A stretch of 64,000 nucleotides of DNA. Source: an uncultured Bacteroidales bacterium. Lineage in GTDB: Bacteria > Bacteroidota > Bacteroidia > Bacteroidales > Paludibacteraceae. The notes beneath the pieces are model-generated. The model was not told the origin of the DNA and did not search any database. It worked only from the letters and a program-made list of their open reading frames with translations. Positions 7,895 through 16,446 of the stretch are shown here, one piece after another (the stretch's first letter is position 1; each line of letters starts with the position of its first letter). Position numbers and translations under genes: made by a program. The stretch spans positions 25,541 to 89,540 of the forward strand of contig CADCCH010000002.1 of the NCBI GenBank assembly GCA_902799875.1, written 5' to 3'.

Positions 7895-9412
7895 TTCCCA
7901 GCCGTCGAAAATCTCCGGACCGTAGACGTTGTCCTCGGAAGGATCGTGGAGCGGAGCCCAGAGTTGTGCAAAGAAGGGGTTGCGTTTGGCTTCCCGATCC
8001 CACGCCCAAGGCATGGGGAAACAATCCGGACACCAGTGTCCTCCGAGTAAAATGAGTCGACGGGACGCTTTGAAGGTATGGCCTTGCGCGCACTGCCAGG
8101 TGTCGTTACCGAGGTACTTACCGCCACGGAAAGCTGCGGCTTTGTTGAGTTCGGCATCGGTGAGAGAGTCCACGTCTTTGGACTCATCGTATCCGTGATC
8201 CAGCAGGACGGGTGTCTCGCTGTTATGGCTGACATCAAAATGTTTCCAGTCCGGGATCGCCTTATATTCTTCGAGCGAGCCATAGTACGCATGGATGCGC
8301 GGCTCGATGTTATGCTTGATCCACCACTGGGTGCCGTGCTCTTTGCTGTTCGCCATGAAGCGCATGGCGAGTTTGACACAATGCGGGAAGAGTTTGGCGA
8401 TATGCGTCTTGGCGGCGAACTTAATGCCGGCGGGCAGGGACGGGGCTTTTGCCATCCGGGCAAAGTACTCCTTAACGGGTACATTCGCCCGGAAATGGAG
8501 GTAGTTCTCCAGCTTGTCTCCGTCGATGTACCACATACCGTGGAAGTTACGGGTGGTGAACCAGTTGGCATTGAAGATCTGCTCGGGTTTGGGACAACCG
8601 ATAGCGTCGAGCAGGAGACATTCGAACTCATAGTTCGAGAGCCGGTATTCGGCACCGGAACCGATGTTATAATAGTTGTTCCAGAATTCCGCCGGTACCT
8701 CGGGACGGCATACGCGCTCGAGGAGTCGTCCGCTGTCCTCGACGGTTGCCCATTCAAGCACGCCGCGGATGGGGACATGGAACATGATGGGGTCATAGTT
8801 CTTGAGGATGGCGGGATAGAGGATGCCGGACTGACGAAGGGAAGCCCAGGTCTTAATGCCGGAATCGGTGATGATGCGTTCCGCTTGGGCTTTAGTCAGT
8901 CCGTAATGATCGTACGCCGAGACGCAGATTGGATCGCCGGCGCGTCCCCAATGCAGCGGCTCACGCCGGTCTCCCATCTGGGCTACCGAACCGATATAGA
9001 CCACTTTGGGTTGGTGGTCTTCAGGTTGGGCAAGAACGGCTTTGGTGACGTTCTCTGCAGCCGTGATGTTGGTGCGCCGCGTCGCCTTGGGACGGTAGTC
9101 CGCCTGGGGCGAGACCATACCGCCGACATGGAGCACGATATCTGCACCGGTGACACCCTTGAGGACGTCTTCGTATTTGGTGAGGTCACCCCATATAATG
9201 TTTAAGGTTGAATGTTGAAGGTTTAAAGGAGCCAGGAGCTCCTTGTTCTTTTGACTCGGGCGAGCGAGGATACGGAGTTCATATTGGTCAGGATAACGGA
9301 GGATCTCCATCATTCCGGCGTAACCCATGGTGCCGGTGGCACCGGTTAAGAAAATGCAAGTTTTCTTAGCCCGTTGGGCACGATTAACTTCGTTTTTCAT
9401 TTCAAATTTCAA
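7889..9412 (-). CDS. NAD(P)-dependent epimerase/dehydratase family protein (extended SDR) with C-terminal Cys motif
   Basis: A 507-residue protein. The N-terminal Rossmann fold has TGATGTMGYAG (about residue 24) and the SDR catalytic pair in YDHYGLTKAQ (about residue 183). The C-terminal third is not typical of SDRs and ends with a Cys pattern (CAQGHTF ... HWCPDC) that could bind zinc. The substrate is unknown. Two starts are possible, ATG 9412 or ATG 9400, both inside or beside a 7-bp repeat array. Residues LNLQHSTLN near position 65 come from another 7-bp repeat (9201-9228). It lies between the antiporter and helicase genes on the minus strand. Confidence 0.85.
   Translation of the reverse strand: MKFEMKNEVNRAQRAKKTCIFLTGATGTMGYAGMMEILRYPDQYELRILARPSQKNKELLAPLNLQHSTLNIIWGDLTKYEDVLKGVTGADIVLHVGGMVSPQADYRPKATRRTNITAAENVTKAVLAQPEDHQPKVVYIGSVAQMGDRREPLHWGRAGDPICVSAYDHYGLTKAQAERIITDSGIKTWASLRQSGILYPAILKNYDPIMFHVPIRGVLEWATVEDSGRLLERVCRPEVPAEFWNNYYNIGSGAEYRLSNYEFECLLLDAIGCPKPEQIFNANWFTTRNFHGMWYIDGDKLENYLHFRANVPVKEYFARMAKAPSLPAGIKFAAKTHIAKLFPHCVKLAMRFMANSKEHGTQWWIKHNIEPRIHAYYGSLEEYKAIPDWKHFDVSHNSETPVLLDHGYDESKDVDSLTDAELNKAAAFRGGKYLGNDTWQCAQGHTFKASRRLILLGGHWCPDCFPMPWAWDREAKRNPFFAQLWAPLHDPSEDNVYGPEIFDGWEK
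9201..9228. repeat. Degenerate 7-bp tandem repeat inside the SDR gene
   Basis: TTTAAGG, TTGAATG, TTGAAGG, TTTAAAG on the plus strand. They are read in frame as LNLQHSTLN. Confidence 0.8.
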
Positions 9413-9434
9413 ATTTATGATTTCAAATTTATTT
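9400..9434. repeat. Degenerate 7-bp tandem repeat between antiporter and SDR genes
   Basis: TTTCAAA twice, TTTATGA, TTTCAAA, TTTATTT. It spans the antiporter stop codon and the candidate SDR start codons. Confidence 0.8.
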
Positions 9435-11042
9435 TTTCTTTTTCATCCAGGCGAAGGCGCGGTCGAATCGTTGGCGCATGTTAGTGCGGACCTGAGCGCG
9501 CCAGAGTGCATCTTCTTCGGCATCGTCGATCATGTGCTGATAGGTAGCCTGGGCGTCCTTATCGGAGATGACGAGCAGTTGGTCACCGAGTTCGAGTGTG
9601 CTGGCACCGGTAGGGACAAAGAAGTCCTCTCCGCGGCGCACCATGATAACGAGTGTACGCGGTGGGATGGATATGTCGCGCAGGGTGTTACCTTTGGCCA
9701 GGATACGTTCGGTTACTTCGACTTCGCGTGCCGAGGACTGGATCTCATCGGGCAGGTCCATATCAAAATACTCGAGGGAGCGTTCCTTTTCACGCGGGAT
9801 ATCGAGGTTGAGCTTGCGTGCCATCCAAGTAAGGGTCGTGCCCTGTACGAGTAAGGAAACGAGTGTACAGAGGAAGATGACATTAAAAAGCAGATCGGCG
9901 TTGGGGACCCCGTTCGCCTTGCACATGATGGCAAAGATGATGGGGACTGCACCCTTGAGCCCGACCCAACTGAGCATCAGTTTGTCTCGCTGGTGATACT
10001 GGCGGAAAGGCAGCATGCAGAGCCAGACGGCGAGCGGACGGGATATGAAGATCATGACGATGCTGATGATGAGGCAGGGGAGCCAGACCCGGTACCGGAG
10101 CAGCTCCGCGGGTTCGACCATCAGACCGAGCATGAGGAACATGACGAGTTGGCTGAGCCAGGTGAGTCCGTTGAAGAAAGACTTGGTTTGGCGCTTGCGG
10201 GTGAACTTATTGTTACCGATGATGAGTCCGCCGACATAGACCGCGAGGTAGGTGTTCCCTTGCAGGTAATAGGTGATGGCAAAGATAAAGATGCAGGCGG
10301 TGAGGATCATGATGGGGTACAGGGCTTCGTTGCCGAGTTTGACACGGCGCATGAGTTGGACCAGTCCCTGACCGAGTGCAAATCCGAGGACGGTACCCAT
10401 GACGAGTTGGATAACAATGGTCTGGATGATGGGTAAGGCCGTGACGGGTTGGTTGATACCGGCAACGGTATGGAGGCTGACGACAACCCCGATGAGGGTG
10501 GTAGTGAGCACATAGGCCATGGGGTCATTGGCGCCGGATTCGAGTTCGAGTAAAGGACGTAGGTTATGCTTGAGTCCGATGCCGTTGGTACGAAGGACGG
10601 AGAAGACGCTGGCGCTGTCGGTGGAGGACATGGTGGCTGCCATAAGGAGGGCGAGCCAGATGGAAACGGATGCCATCGCATGGATCCAACCGAAGAGCAG
10701 ATGGATGATGAAGCCGGTGATGACGCAGGTGAGCAGGACGCCTAAAGTGGCGAGGGTGATACCCGGTGCGAGGACGGACTTGATGTCACTGAGCTTGGTC
10801 TCCATACCGCCGGTGAAGAGGATGATACACATGGCGACGGTACTGAGTCCCTGTGCGGTATCGATATCGATCTCTATACCGGGTATGCCCATCAGCGACG
10901 TTATGCCGCGGGAACCGAAGAACATTCCGACCACCAGAAAAAGGAGCAAGGCCGGAACGCCGTACTTATACCCGATCTTGTCCGCAAAAATGCTGACAAA
11001 GAAGAGGAGGGAGAGGATGAGGAGGAAAAACTCAACGTGCAT
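9429..11042 (-). CDS. Potassium/proton antiporter, CPA1 family (NhaP2/CvrA type)
   Basis: A 537-residue inner-membrane cation/proton antiporter. About twelve hydrophobic segments fill residues 1-395, with the conserved core ATMSSTDSASVFSVLR and ELESGANDPMAY, whose acidic residues are expected to carry ions. A C-terminal RCK_C (TrkA_C) regulatory domain covers roughly residues 410-500 (RGEDFFVPTGASTLELGDQL). This domain order is that of K+/H+ antiporters with cytoplasmic ligand control rather than simple Na+/H+ exchangers. Its ATG overlaps the thioredoxin stop region by 11 nt, so the two are co-transcribed. Confidence 0.92.
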   Translation of the reverse strand: MHVEFFLLILSLLFFVSIFADKIGYKYGVPALLLFLVVGMFFGSRGITSLMGIPGIEIDIDTAQGLSTVAMCIILFTGGMETKLSDIKSVLAPGITLATLGVLLTCVITGFIIHLLFGWIHAMASVSIWLALLMAATMSSTDSASVFSVLRTNGIGLKHNLRPLLELESGANDPMAYVLTTTLIGVVVSLHTVAGINQPVTALPIIQTIVIQLVMGTVLGFALGQGLVQLMRRVKLGNEALYPIMILTACIFIFAITYYLQGNTYLAVYVGGLIIGNNKFTRKRQTKSFFNGLTWLSQLVMFLMLGLMVEPAELLRYRVWLPCLIISIVMIFISRPLAVWLCMLPFRQYHQRDKLMLSWVGLKGAVPIIFAIMCKANGVPNADLLFNVIFLCTLVSLLVQGTTLTWMARKLNLDIPREKERSLEYFDMDLPDEIQSSAREVEVTERILAKGNTLRDISIPPRTLVIMVRRGEDFFVPTGASTLELGDQLLVISDKDAQATYQHMIDDAEEDALWRAQVRTNMRQRFDRAFAWMKKKK

Positions 11043-11463
11043 CTTTCAACAAATACTCTTCAATTATTTTGACGATTTCCTCTTTGGGATAGAGGCCTTT
11101 GAGCAGCATGGGTTTGCCCTCGACGGGGATGTAGAGGACCTGGGGGATGGAGCTGATGTTGAAGACGTACGCCAACTCGCGTTCGCGTTCGGTGTCCGCC
11201 TTGTAGAAAACGACCTTGTCGCAATAGGTCTGACTGAGTTCCTCCATGATGGGTGCGAGGCGTTTGCAGGGTCCGCACCAGGTGGTATAGAAATCGATGA
11301 TACAGGGTTTGGTGCCTTTGTACTTCCAGTCCTTCTCGGTTTTGTAATCAAAGATACGGGCTTTGAACTGATCGGTTGTTAAATAAACCACATCATCCGC
11401 CAGCATGTTTACACATGCAAACAGACTAAAAACCACTATCCAAAAACTTTTACGCATATTCAT
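11032..11463 (-). CDS. Periplasmic thioredoxin-family protein
   Basis: A 143-residue thioredoxin-fold oxidoreductase with the active site WCGPC near residue 63 (DFYTTWCGPCKRLAPIMEEL) and the cis-Pro loop SSIPQVLYIP. A signal peptide (MRKSFWIVVFSLFACVNMLA) directs it to the periplasm. The start is ATG 11463 or, two codons later, ATG 11457. The longer open frame is excluded by the promoter at 11482-11513. It is the first gene of a minus-strand operon with the antiporter, SDR and helicase genes. It shares a divergent control region with the OmpA/PD40 gene. It probably reduces or isomerises disulfides; the partner is unknown. Confidence 0.9.
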   Translation of the reverse strand: MNMRKSFWIVVFSLFACVNMLADDVVYLTTDQFKARIFDYKTEKDWKYKGTKPCIIDFYTTWCGPCKRLAPIMEELSQTYCDKVVFYKADTERERELAYVFNISSIPQVLYIPVEGKPMLLKGLYPKEEIVKIIEEYLLKDAR

Positions 11464-11481
11464 CCAAATTAAATTCGGCTG

Positions 11482-11513
11482 CAAAATTACAAAAAATCTT
11501 GCATATATGCAAA
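11482..11513 (-). promoter_or_regulatory. Promoter of the thioredoxin operon
   Basis: On the minus strand, -33 TTTG at 11510-11513, 20 bp, and -7 TAATTTTG at 11482-11489. The -33 box overlaps one arm of the palindrome TTGCATATATGCAA (11499-11512). Confidence 0.8.
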
Positions 11514-11529
11514 TTTTTTCGTACCTTTG
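11499..11529 (+). promoter_or_regulatory. Promoter of the OmpA/PD40 gene
   Basis: -33 TTG at 11499-11501, which is the other arm of the same palindrome, 20 bp, and -7 TACCTTTG at 11522-11529. The ATG at 11538 begins only 8 bases after the -7 box, so the message should be leaderless or nearly so. Confidence 0.8.
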
Positions 11530-11537
11530 TGCCCGAA

Positions 11538-13136
11538 ATGAAACGAATAAGTCTTTTTTTAATCGGGATAGCACTGTGCAGCAGTGCTTGGGGGCAGTTG
11601 AAGTTACCTCAGATCCGTGGGTTGGAGAGCAAAGGTTGGAGTATCCAGCACTCGGTGATGAGTTGGGACTCGCTGTCTATTTATTTTGCTGCCAAAGAGC
11701 CGCAAGGAGTGAGTTATGATCTGTATATGGTAAGTGCGGAGGGTTGGTTATGGAGCAAGCACCAGAAGTTGAGCAGTATCAGTACAAGGGAGGATGAGAG
11801 TTGGCCGACGATCAGCAGCGACGGCAGCATGCTGTTCTATATCCAAAACGGCCGTATTGTCAGGGCATGGTATCGGGACAGTCGTTGGGAAGAGGCGGCG
11901 CCGATCATCATCAGTGCGGAGGGGGACACCCGTCCGCAGTTGATGGAAGACAACAAAACGCTGGTGTTCTGGCGTCGGGAGGAGAGTAAGCGGAATGACG
12001 GGGCTTATAGCAGATGGTACAGCGTGATGATGGACGACCATAACTGGACCAATCCGGTGCCGATGAACGATATGGTGCAGGCGAGTCCGATCTTAGCAGC
12101 GAACGGTACGTTGGTGAAGGCCAAGGGGCGCGCGGCTTTAGGGACCGGTGAAGTATTAGTGTATGACGCGACGAACGAGCAGCTGTTGCAACGGGCGACG
12201 GTGCATCCGCGAACGGGTCGCTGGCGCGTGGCGTTGCAGCAGAACCGGCATTACCGTTTGGCGTTGACGGCACCGGGGTATTCGTATCACTACATTGATA
12301 TCCGCACGGACGGACTGGAGGCGCGGAGAGAACAGGACTACGGAGAGGTGGCGTTGGACGATGAGTTGAGCTTGACATTGCAGACGTATGACAGCGAGAC
12401 GCAGGCGATACTGAATAAAGAAAAGCGGGTATTGCCGTTAGGTCAGATCCACCGTTTGGGTTTGAGTCAGAACGGTTATCACGATACGACCTTGGTAGTG
12501 AACACACAACGTCCGACGGTGTTCACGGAGACAGAGTTAGATATCGCGATGCGGGCGAAGAAGAGCAGGCACCGTTTTATTGTGGTCGATAAGATGACGG
12601 GCAGTGCGCTGATGGATGCGAAGGTACGGATGGACGGTCGACCGACGGCGAAGGATACGTTGCTGCGACTGAACGAAGAACATAGTCTGCAGGTGAGCGC
12701 GAAGGGGTATGTGTTTGATGATACGCTGTTTACTACAGGTAATACGACAAGTCAGCATGTGGTCGTGATGCGGTTGGTACCGCTGACGAAAGACCTGGTG
12801 CTGCAGTTAAGGAACATCCAGTTCGAGCACGACTCGTATGAGTTGACGGAGAGTTCAAACGAGGAGTTGGAGGCGCTGGCGCAGTTGCTGTTCATGAACC
12901 CGACGCTGCGGATCGAGTTATCGAGTCACACGGATGATCAGGGTTCGGATAAATACAATGACCGGTTGTCCACGATGCGTGGTAAAGCTGTGGAGAAATG
13001 GTTGTTAGATCGCGGTGTGGATGGTCAGCGGATGGTGATCGTGGGTTACGGTAAACGCAAACCGTTAGTGGCAAATGATAGCGAGGAAAACCGAGCTATC
13101 AATAGGCGTGTAGAGATTAAGGTATTGGATTTCTAG
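11538..13136 (+). CDS. OmpA-family outer-membrane protein with N-terminal PD40-like repeats
   Basis: A 532-residue cell-envelope protein. A signal peptide (MKRISLFLIGIALCSSAWGQ) is followed by beta-propeller-like blades (ESWPTISSDGSMLFYIQNGR; DTRPQLMEDNKTLVFWRRE), then carboxypeptidase-like beta domains. It ends in a peptidoglycan-binding OmpA domain (SSHTDDQGSDKYNDRLSTMR, then NRRVEIKV). This order resembles PorE of the type IX secretion system but without TPRs, so that role is only a possibility. The start follows the promoter. The stop codon lies at the first unit of a 7-bp repeat that runs to the next start codon. Confidence 0.85.
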   Translation: MKRISLFLIGIALCSSAWGQLKLPQIRGLESKGWSIQHSVMSWDSLSIYFAAKEPQGVSYDLYMVSAEGWLWSKHQKLSSISTREDESWPTISSDGSMLFYIQNGRIVRAWYRDSRWEEAAPIIISAEGDTRPQLMEDNKTLVFWRREESKRNDGAYSRWYSVMMDDHNWTNPVPMNDMVQASPILAANGTLVKAKGRAALGTGEVLVYDATNEQLLQRATVHPRTGRWRVALQQNRHYRLALTAPGYSYHYIDIRTDGLEARREQDYGEVALDDELSLTLQTYDSETQAILNKEKRVLPLGQIHRLGLSQNGYHDTTLVVNTQRPTVFTETELDIAMRAKKSRHRFIVVDKMTGSALMDAKVRMDGRPTAKDTLLRLNEEHSLQVSAKGYVFDDTLFTTGNTTSQHVVVMRLVPLTKDLVLQLRNIQFEHDSYELTESSNEELEALAQLLFMNPTLRIELSSHTDDQGSDKYNDRLSTMRGKAVEKWLLDRGVDGQRMVIVGYGKRKPLVANDSEENRAINRRVEIKVLDF

Positions 13137-13169
13137 TGAAGAGTGAAGAGTGAATAGTGAAGAGTTATG
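13135..13169. repeat. 7-bp tandem repeat filling the gap between two genes
   Basis: AGTGAAG, AGTGAAG, AGTGAAT, AGTGAAG, AGTTATG. The first unit overlaps the TAG stop of the OmpA gene and the last ends with the ATG of the next gene. Confidence 0.85.
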
Positions 13170-14576
13170 AAGCGTAAAATCTTTATAGTCGTTTTGGTGC
13201 TCTGTGCGATAGGGGCGCAGGCGCAGGAGAAATACAGCGAGGTGCTGGCGCGGACCAGGACCTTGAGTCCGTATGAGGCCATCTATCAGTTGATGGACTA
13301 TCAGCAGTGGAAACCGGAGATGGCGGGTGTGTATTTTGAGTTAGGTAACCTGTGTTACGACCTGATTCCGACGCGTGATGCGTTGCATCACTATCCGGAG
13401 CTGAGTGCGTTGCTGTACCGGTCGAAGTTGTTTTACGGCAACTGTCTGCATTTTGCCAAGGACCAGAAGTTACCGGGTTGGCAGTACGATGTATTGGCGA
13501 AAGGCGAGAAGCGGATCGAGTACGCGACGCTGGAGCAGTATATCCGTCCGCGCTTGGCGGAGGTGAAACGGCAACAGACGGCATGCGATAGTATTCACAA
13601 TACGTTCATGCGTATGACGGAGCGGTATGACCGGTGTCATGCGTTGTTTGCCGCGTTCATGAAGCAGTACAAGAGAGAGAAGATGGCGCATTTGGCGTTG
13701 CGGGAGGAAGAGCGGTTGATGCTGATGGACCTGCTGTTAGCGGCAGACAGTCTGGAGACGGATATGAAGGAGTTCCAAGAGGCCTTGGCCTTGCAGCCTA
13801 TCCCGGGTTATAATCCGGTCTTTCGGAAGGAGGCGATCACGCTGTATCGTCTGGACGGACTGACGTACACGGATTTTCTGCAGAACGATATTGCGATTTG
13901 GGATTACCGGACCTGGGTGCTGACGTTCTTGTACGAACAGAAGACGGAGTACGAAGCGCTGTACGCGGATATCGACCGGACCTTGCGGGATCTGCAGACG
14001 CAGATGCGGGATTACCGGATGGGTCGGAAGATCGAGGGAAAGATGGATGCATCGTTGTTGGGTCGATGTGCGCGACTGGAGGTGCAGCGTCCGCAGGTGG
14101 ATTCGATTAAGGTGTTAGAAGAGCAAGTGCTGAATGCGGTAGCGGAACAGACGATCGATAACAGCGCCGCACCGGCGTCGGTAAGGGAGATGGTGCCGTT
14201 GCTGTCTATTGCGGCGGAACGCAGGGAAGCGAAACCGGACAGCGCGATACAACTAATGAAACAGCATCTGATCGATATGGCAGCCCCGCTGCTTATCCAG
14301 CATAAGGCGACGTATGTGCATCCGGTGACGGGAGAGACGATCCAGTACGAGACATTGCCGGGCGAAGAGGTGTTCTGTCTGCTGCCGGACGAGAACGGGT
14401 ACCGATGTGTGGTGACGGACAATGAGGGGGCGGTGAGTGTGCTAAACTTGTCGCGTGCGTTGTACGAGATGAAACGACCGTTGCGGCAGATGGGTGAGTT
14501 CCCGCTCGTATTCACAAAGGTGAAGGGTGGTCTCTGGGTGTTGATTACGGATAAAGATATCTATTGGTTGAAATGA
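13167..14576 (+). CDS. Secreted protein of unknown function (469 aa)
   Basis: I do not recognise a family. A clear signal peptide (MKRKIFIVVLVLCAIGAQAQ) is followed by a mostly helical, Tyr- and Met-rich body with possible coiled-coil stretches (LEQYIRPRLAEVKRQQTACD). A beta-rich C-terminal region (GYRCVVTDNEGAVSVLNLSR) ends DKDIYWLK. It is predicted to be periplasmic or attached to the outer membrane. It sits directly after the OmpA/PD40 gene, separated only by the 7-bp repeat, and its stop overlaps the aroB start (ATGA). It may therefore act with the OmpA protein in the envelope. Confidence 0.75.
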   Translation: MKRKIFIVVLVLCAIGAQAQEKYSEVLARTRTLSPYEAIYQLMDYQQWKPEMAGVYFELGNLCYDLIPTRDALHHYPELSALLYRSKLFYGNCLHFAKDQKLPGWQYDVLAKGEKRIEYATLEQYIRPRLAEVKRQQTACDSIHNTFMRMTERYDRCHALFAAFMKQYKREKMAHLALREEERLMLMDLLLAADSLETDMKEFQEALALQPIPGYNPVFRKEAITLYRLDGLTYTDFLQNDIAIWDYRTWVLTFLYEQKTEYEALYADIDRTLRDLQTQMRDYRMGRKIEGKMDASLLGRCARLEVQRPQVDSIKVLEEQVLNAVAEQTIDNSAAPASVREMVPLLSIAAERREAKPDSAIQLMKQHLIDMAAPLLIQHKATYVHPVTGETIQYETLPGEEVFCLLPDENGYRCVVTDNEGAVSVLNLSRALYEMKRPLRQMGEFPLVFTKVKGGLWVLITDKDIYWLK

Positions 14577-15532
14577 AAGTAGTTGTTCGTGATAGTAGGC
14601 TGGCGTATGCGACCGATTGCCCGAGTCTGGCGCTGGATGTGACGGAGCAGAGCAAGCGCCTGGAGACGGTGCAGCAGATCTGGGATTGGTTTTTTGAACT
14701 GGGTCTGACGCGTCGGGACGAGGTGTTGGCCGTAGGAGGCGGTGCGCTGACGGATATGGTGGGTTTTGCGTGTGCAACGTATAAACGTGGTGTACCGTAT
14801 GTGAATGTCCCGACGACCTTGTTAGCGATGGTAGATGCCTCGACGGGCGGTAAGACCGGGATTAACTACCGGGGACTGAAGAACAGTATCGGTGTGTTTG
14901 CCGAGCCGCAGGAGACGATTATCGATACGAAATGGTTGGAGACGTTGCCGGTGAAGGAATTTCTCAGCGGATTTGGTGAAGTCCTCAAAACAGGTCTTAT
15001 TGAGAGTACAGAATACAGAGTACAGAATACAGACCGATTATGGGATCGGTTGCTGAACTATGATCTGGAGCGGATGCCGCTGGAGGAGTTGAAACCGTTG
15101 ATCGAGCGGTGCTTGCAGGTGAAGGAAAGGATTGTGAAGGCAGACCCGAAAGAGGAGGGTTTGCGGAAGATTCTCAATTTAGGTCACACATTTGGTCACG
15201 CCCTCGAAGAGGTCTCACTCGGGACGATGCCGCACGGGTATGCGGTGGTGTATGGACTTATAGCCGAACTGTACTTGAGTGTGACGAAGCTGGGGTGTGA
15301 GAAAGAACCCTTGCAGCAGTTGACGCAGGTGATGTTGCATTATTACGGTAGGCCGCAGTGCAAGTGTTCGGACCGGGAAAAGTTGGTACGATTGATGCAG
15401 CAGGACAAAAAGAACGAGCGTGCTGCTGAGATCAACTGCACGCTCTTGCGGGGTGTGGGTGAGCCTGTGATTAATCAGGTGATCACCCCGGACGAGGCTT
15501 TGGAAGCCTTGGATTATTTGTTTTCTTTGTAG
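14573..15532 (+). CDS. aroB: 3-dehydroquinate synthase
   Basis: The second enzyme of the shikimate pathway, converting DAHP to 3-dehydroquinate with NAD+ and a divalent metal. Recognised by GGGALTDMVGFACATYKRGV, TTLLAMVDASTGGKTGINY, SGFGEVLKTGLIE and the metal-binding GHTFGHALEE. It has 319 residues against about 350 usually. The N-terminal part of the nucleotide-binding region is shortened. The start at 14573 is set by ATGA overlap with the upstream gene. The segment STEYRVQNTD is a small insertion from a 7-bp tandem repeat. The gene converges with phoH and overlaps it by 19 bp. Confidence 0.93.
   Translation: MKVVVRDSRLAYATDCPSLALDVTEQSKRLETVQQIWDWFFELGLTRRDEVLAVGGGALTDMVGFACATYKRGVPYVNVPTTLLAMVDASTGGKTGINYRGLKNSIGVFAEPQETIIDTKWLETLPVKEFLSGFGEVLKTGLIESTEYRVQNTDRLWDRLLNYDLERMPLEELKPLIERCLQVKERIVKADPKEEGLRKILNLGHTFGHALEEVSLGTMPHGYAVVYGLIAELYLSVTKLGCEKEPLQQLTQVMLHYYGRPQCKCSDREKLVRLMQQDKKNERAAEINCTLLRGVGEPVINQVITPDEALEALDYLFSL
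15003..15030. repeat. 7-bp tandem repeat inside aroB
   Basis: GAGTACA, GAATACA, GAGTACA, GAATACA. Read in frame as part of STEYRVQNTD. The insertion relative to family members is about 7 residues, i.e. three units. Confidence 0.85.
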
Positions 15533-16446
15533 GCCGCCACGATCTTTTTGACGAGCGGGTGGCGCACGATATCTTTCTCATTGAACTCAATGATGCTGAT
15601 GTCGCGGATGTCTTTGAATCGTTCGAGGGCGTCGCGTAGACCGGACTTCTGGGTAGGAGGCAGGTCGATCTGGGTCATATCTCCGGTAACGATCATTTTT
15701 CCTCCGAATCCGAGTCTGGTGAGGAACATCTTGAGTTGGAGTGCGGTGGTGTTCTGTGCCTCATCGAGGATGACGACGGCATCGGATAGTGTGCGTCCGC
15801 GCATGAAAGCGAGGGGAGCAATCTGGATGGTTCCTTTCTCCATGTATTCGGTCAGTTTGGCTGCCGGAATCATATCCTGGAGTGCATCGTAGAGGGGCTG
15901 GAGGTAAGGGTCAATTTTCTCCTTCATATCGCCGGGTAAGAAGCCCAGTTTCTCCCCTGCTTCGACAGCAGGACGGGAGAGGATGATCCGCCGCACTTCA
16001 CGATTTTTGAGTGCTCTGACCGCGAGTGCAATCGCCGTATAGGTCTTACCCGAACCGGCGGGTCCGACTGCGAAGAGGAGATCATGCTCTTCGTAGGCTT
16101 TGACGAGTGCCTGTTGGTTCATGGAGCGGGCATAGATGGACTTGCCGTTGACACCGTGGAGGATGAGATTGTCGGTGGCCTGTTCCTGGGGTTTATCGCC
16201 GCGGATGAGCATGAGGACGTCTTGTTCGGTGAGGCGATTGTTGCGGATGCAAAAGTTCTCGCAGAGGTGCAGCGAGTGCTCGAAGCGTTCGATAGCGGCT
16301 TCGGATCCGGTGACTTTGACTTGGTAACCACGAGCCACGACGCGCACGTCGGGGTGTTGGTTCTTGAGGCAGAGGATGTTGTTGTTATTCACTCCGTAAA
16401 AGGTCGGAGTATCGAGGGAGTCCTGAAGTGTAAATATTGTTTCCAT
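15514..16446 (-). CDS. PhoH-family ATPase
   Basis: A 310-residue cytoplasmic P-loop ATPase of the PhoH/YbeZ family, linked in other bacteria to RNA processing and ribosome maturation. Walker A is GPAGSGKTYTAIALA near residue 127. Walker B is VVILDEAQNTT, and the sensor-like TGDMTQIDLP follows. The N-terminal part (TFYGVNNNNI ... VRVVARGYQVKV) fits a KH-like domain. The start METIF is kept because it aligns with PhoH N-termini, although it makes the gene overlap the upstream HSDR_N gene by 62 nt in another frame. It appears to be the last gene of the operon that begins with the HD-domain gene. Confidence 0.92.
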   Translation of the reverse strand: METIFTLQDSLDTPTFYGVNNNNILCLKNQHPDVRVVARGYQVKVTGSEAAIERFEHSLHLCENFCIRNNRLTEQDVLMLIRGDKPQEQATDNLILHGVNGKSIYARSMNQQALVKAYEEHDLLFAVGPAGSGKTYTAIALAVRALKNREVRRIILSRPAVEAGEKLGFLPGDMKEKIDPYLQPLYDALQDMIPAAKLTEYMEKGTIQIAPLAFMRGRTLSDAVVILDEAQNTTALQLKMFLTRLGFGGKMIVTGDMTQIDLPPTQKSGLRDALERFKDIRDISIIEFNEKDIVRHPLVKKIVAAYKENK

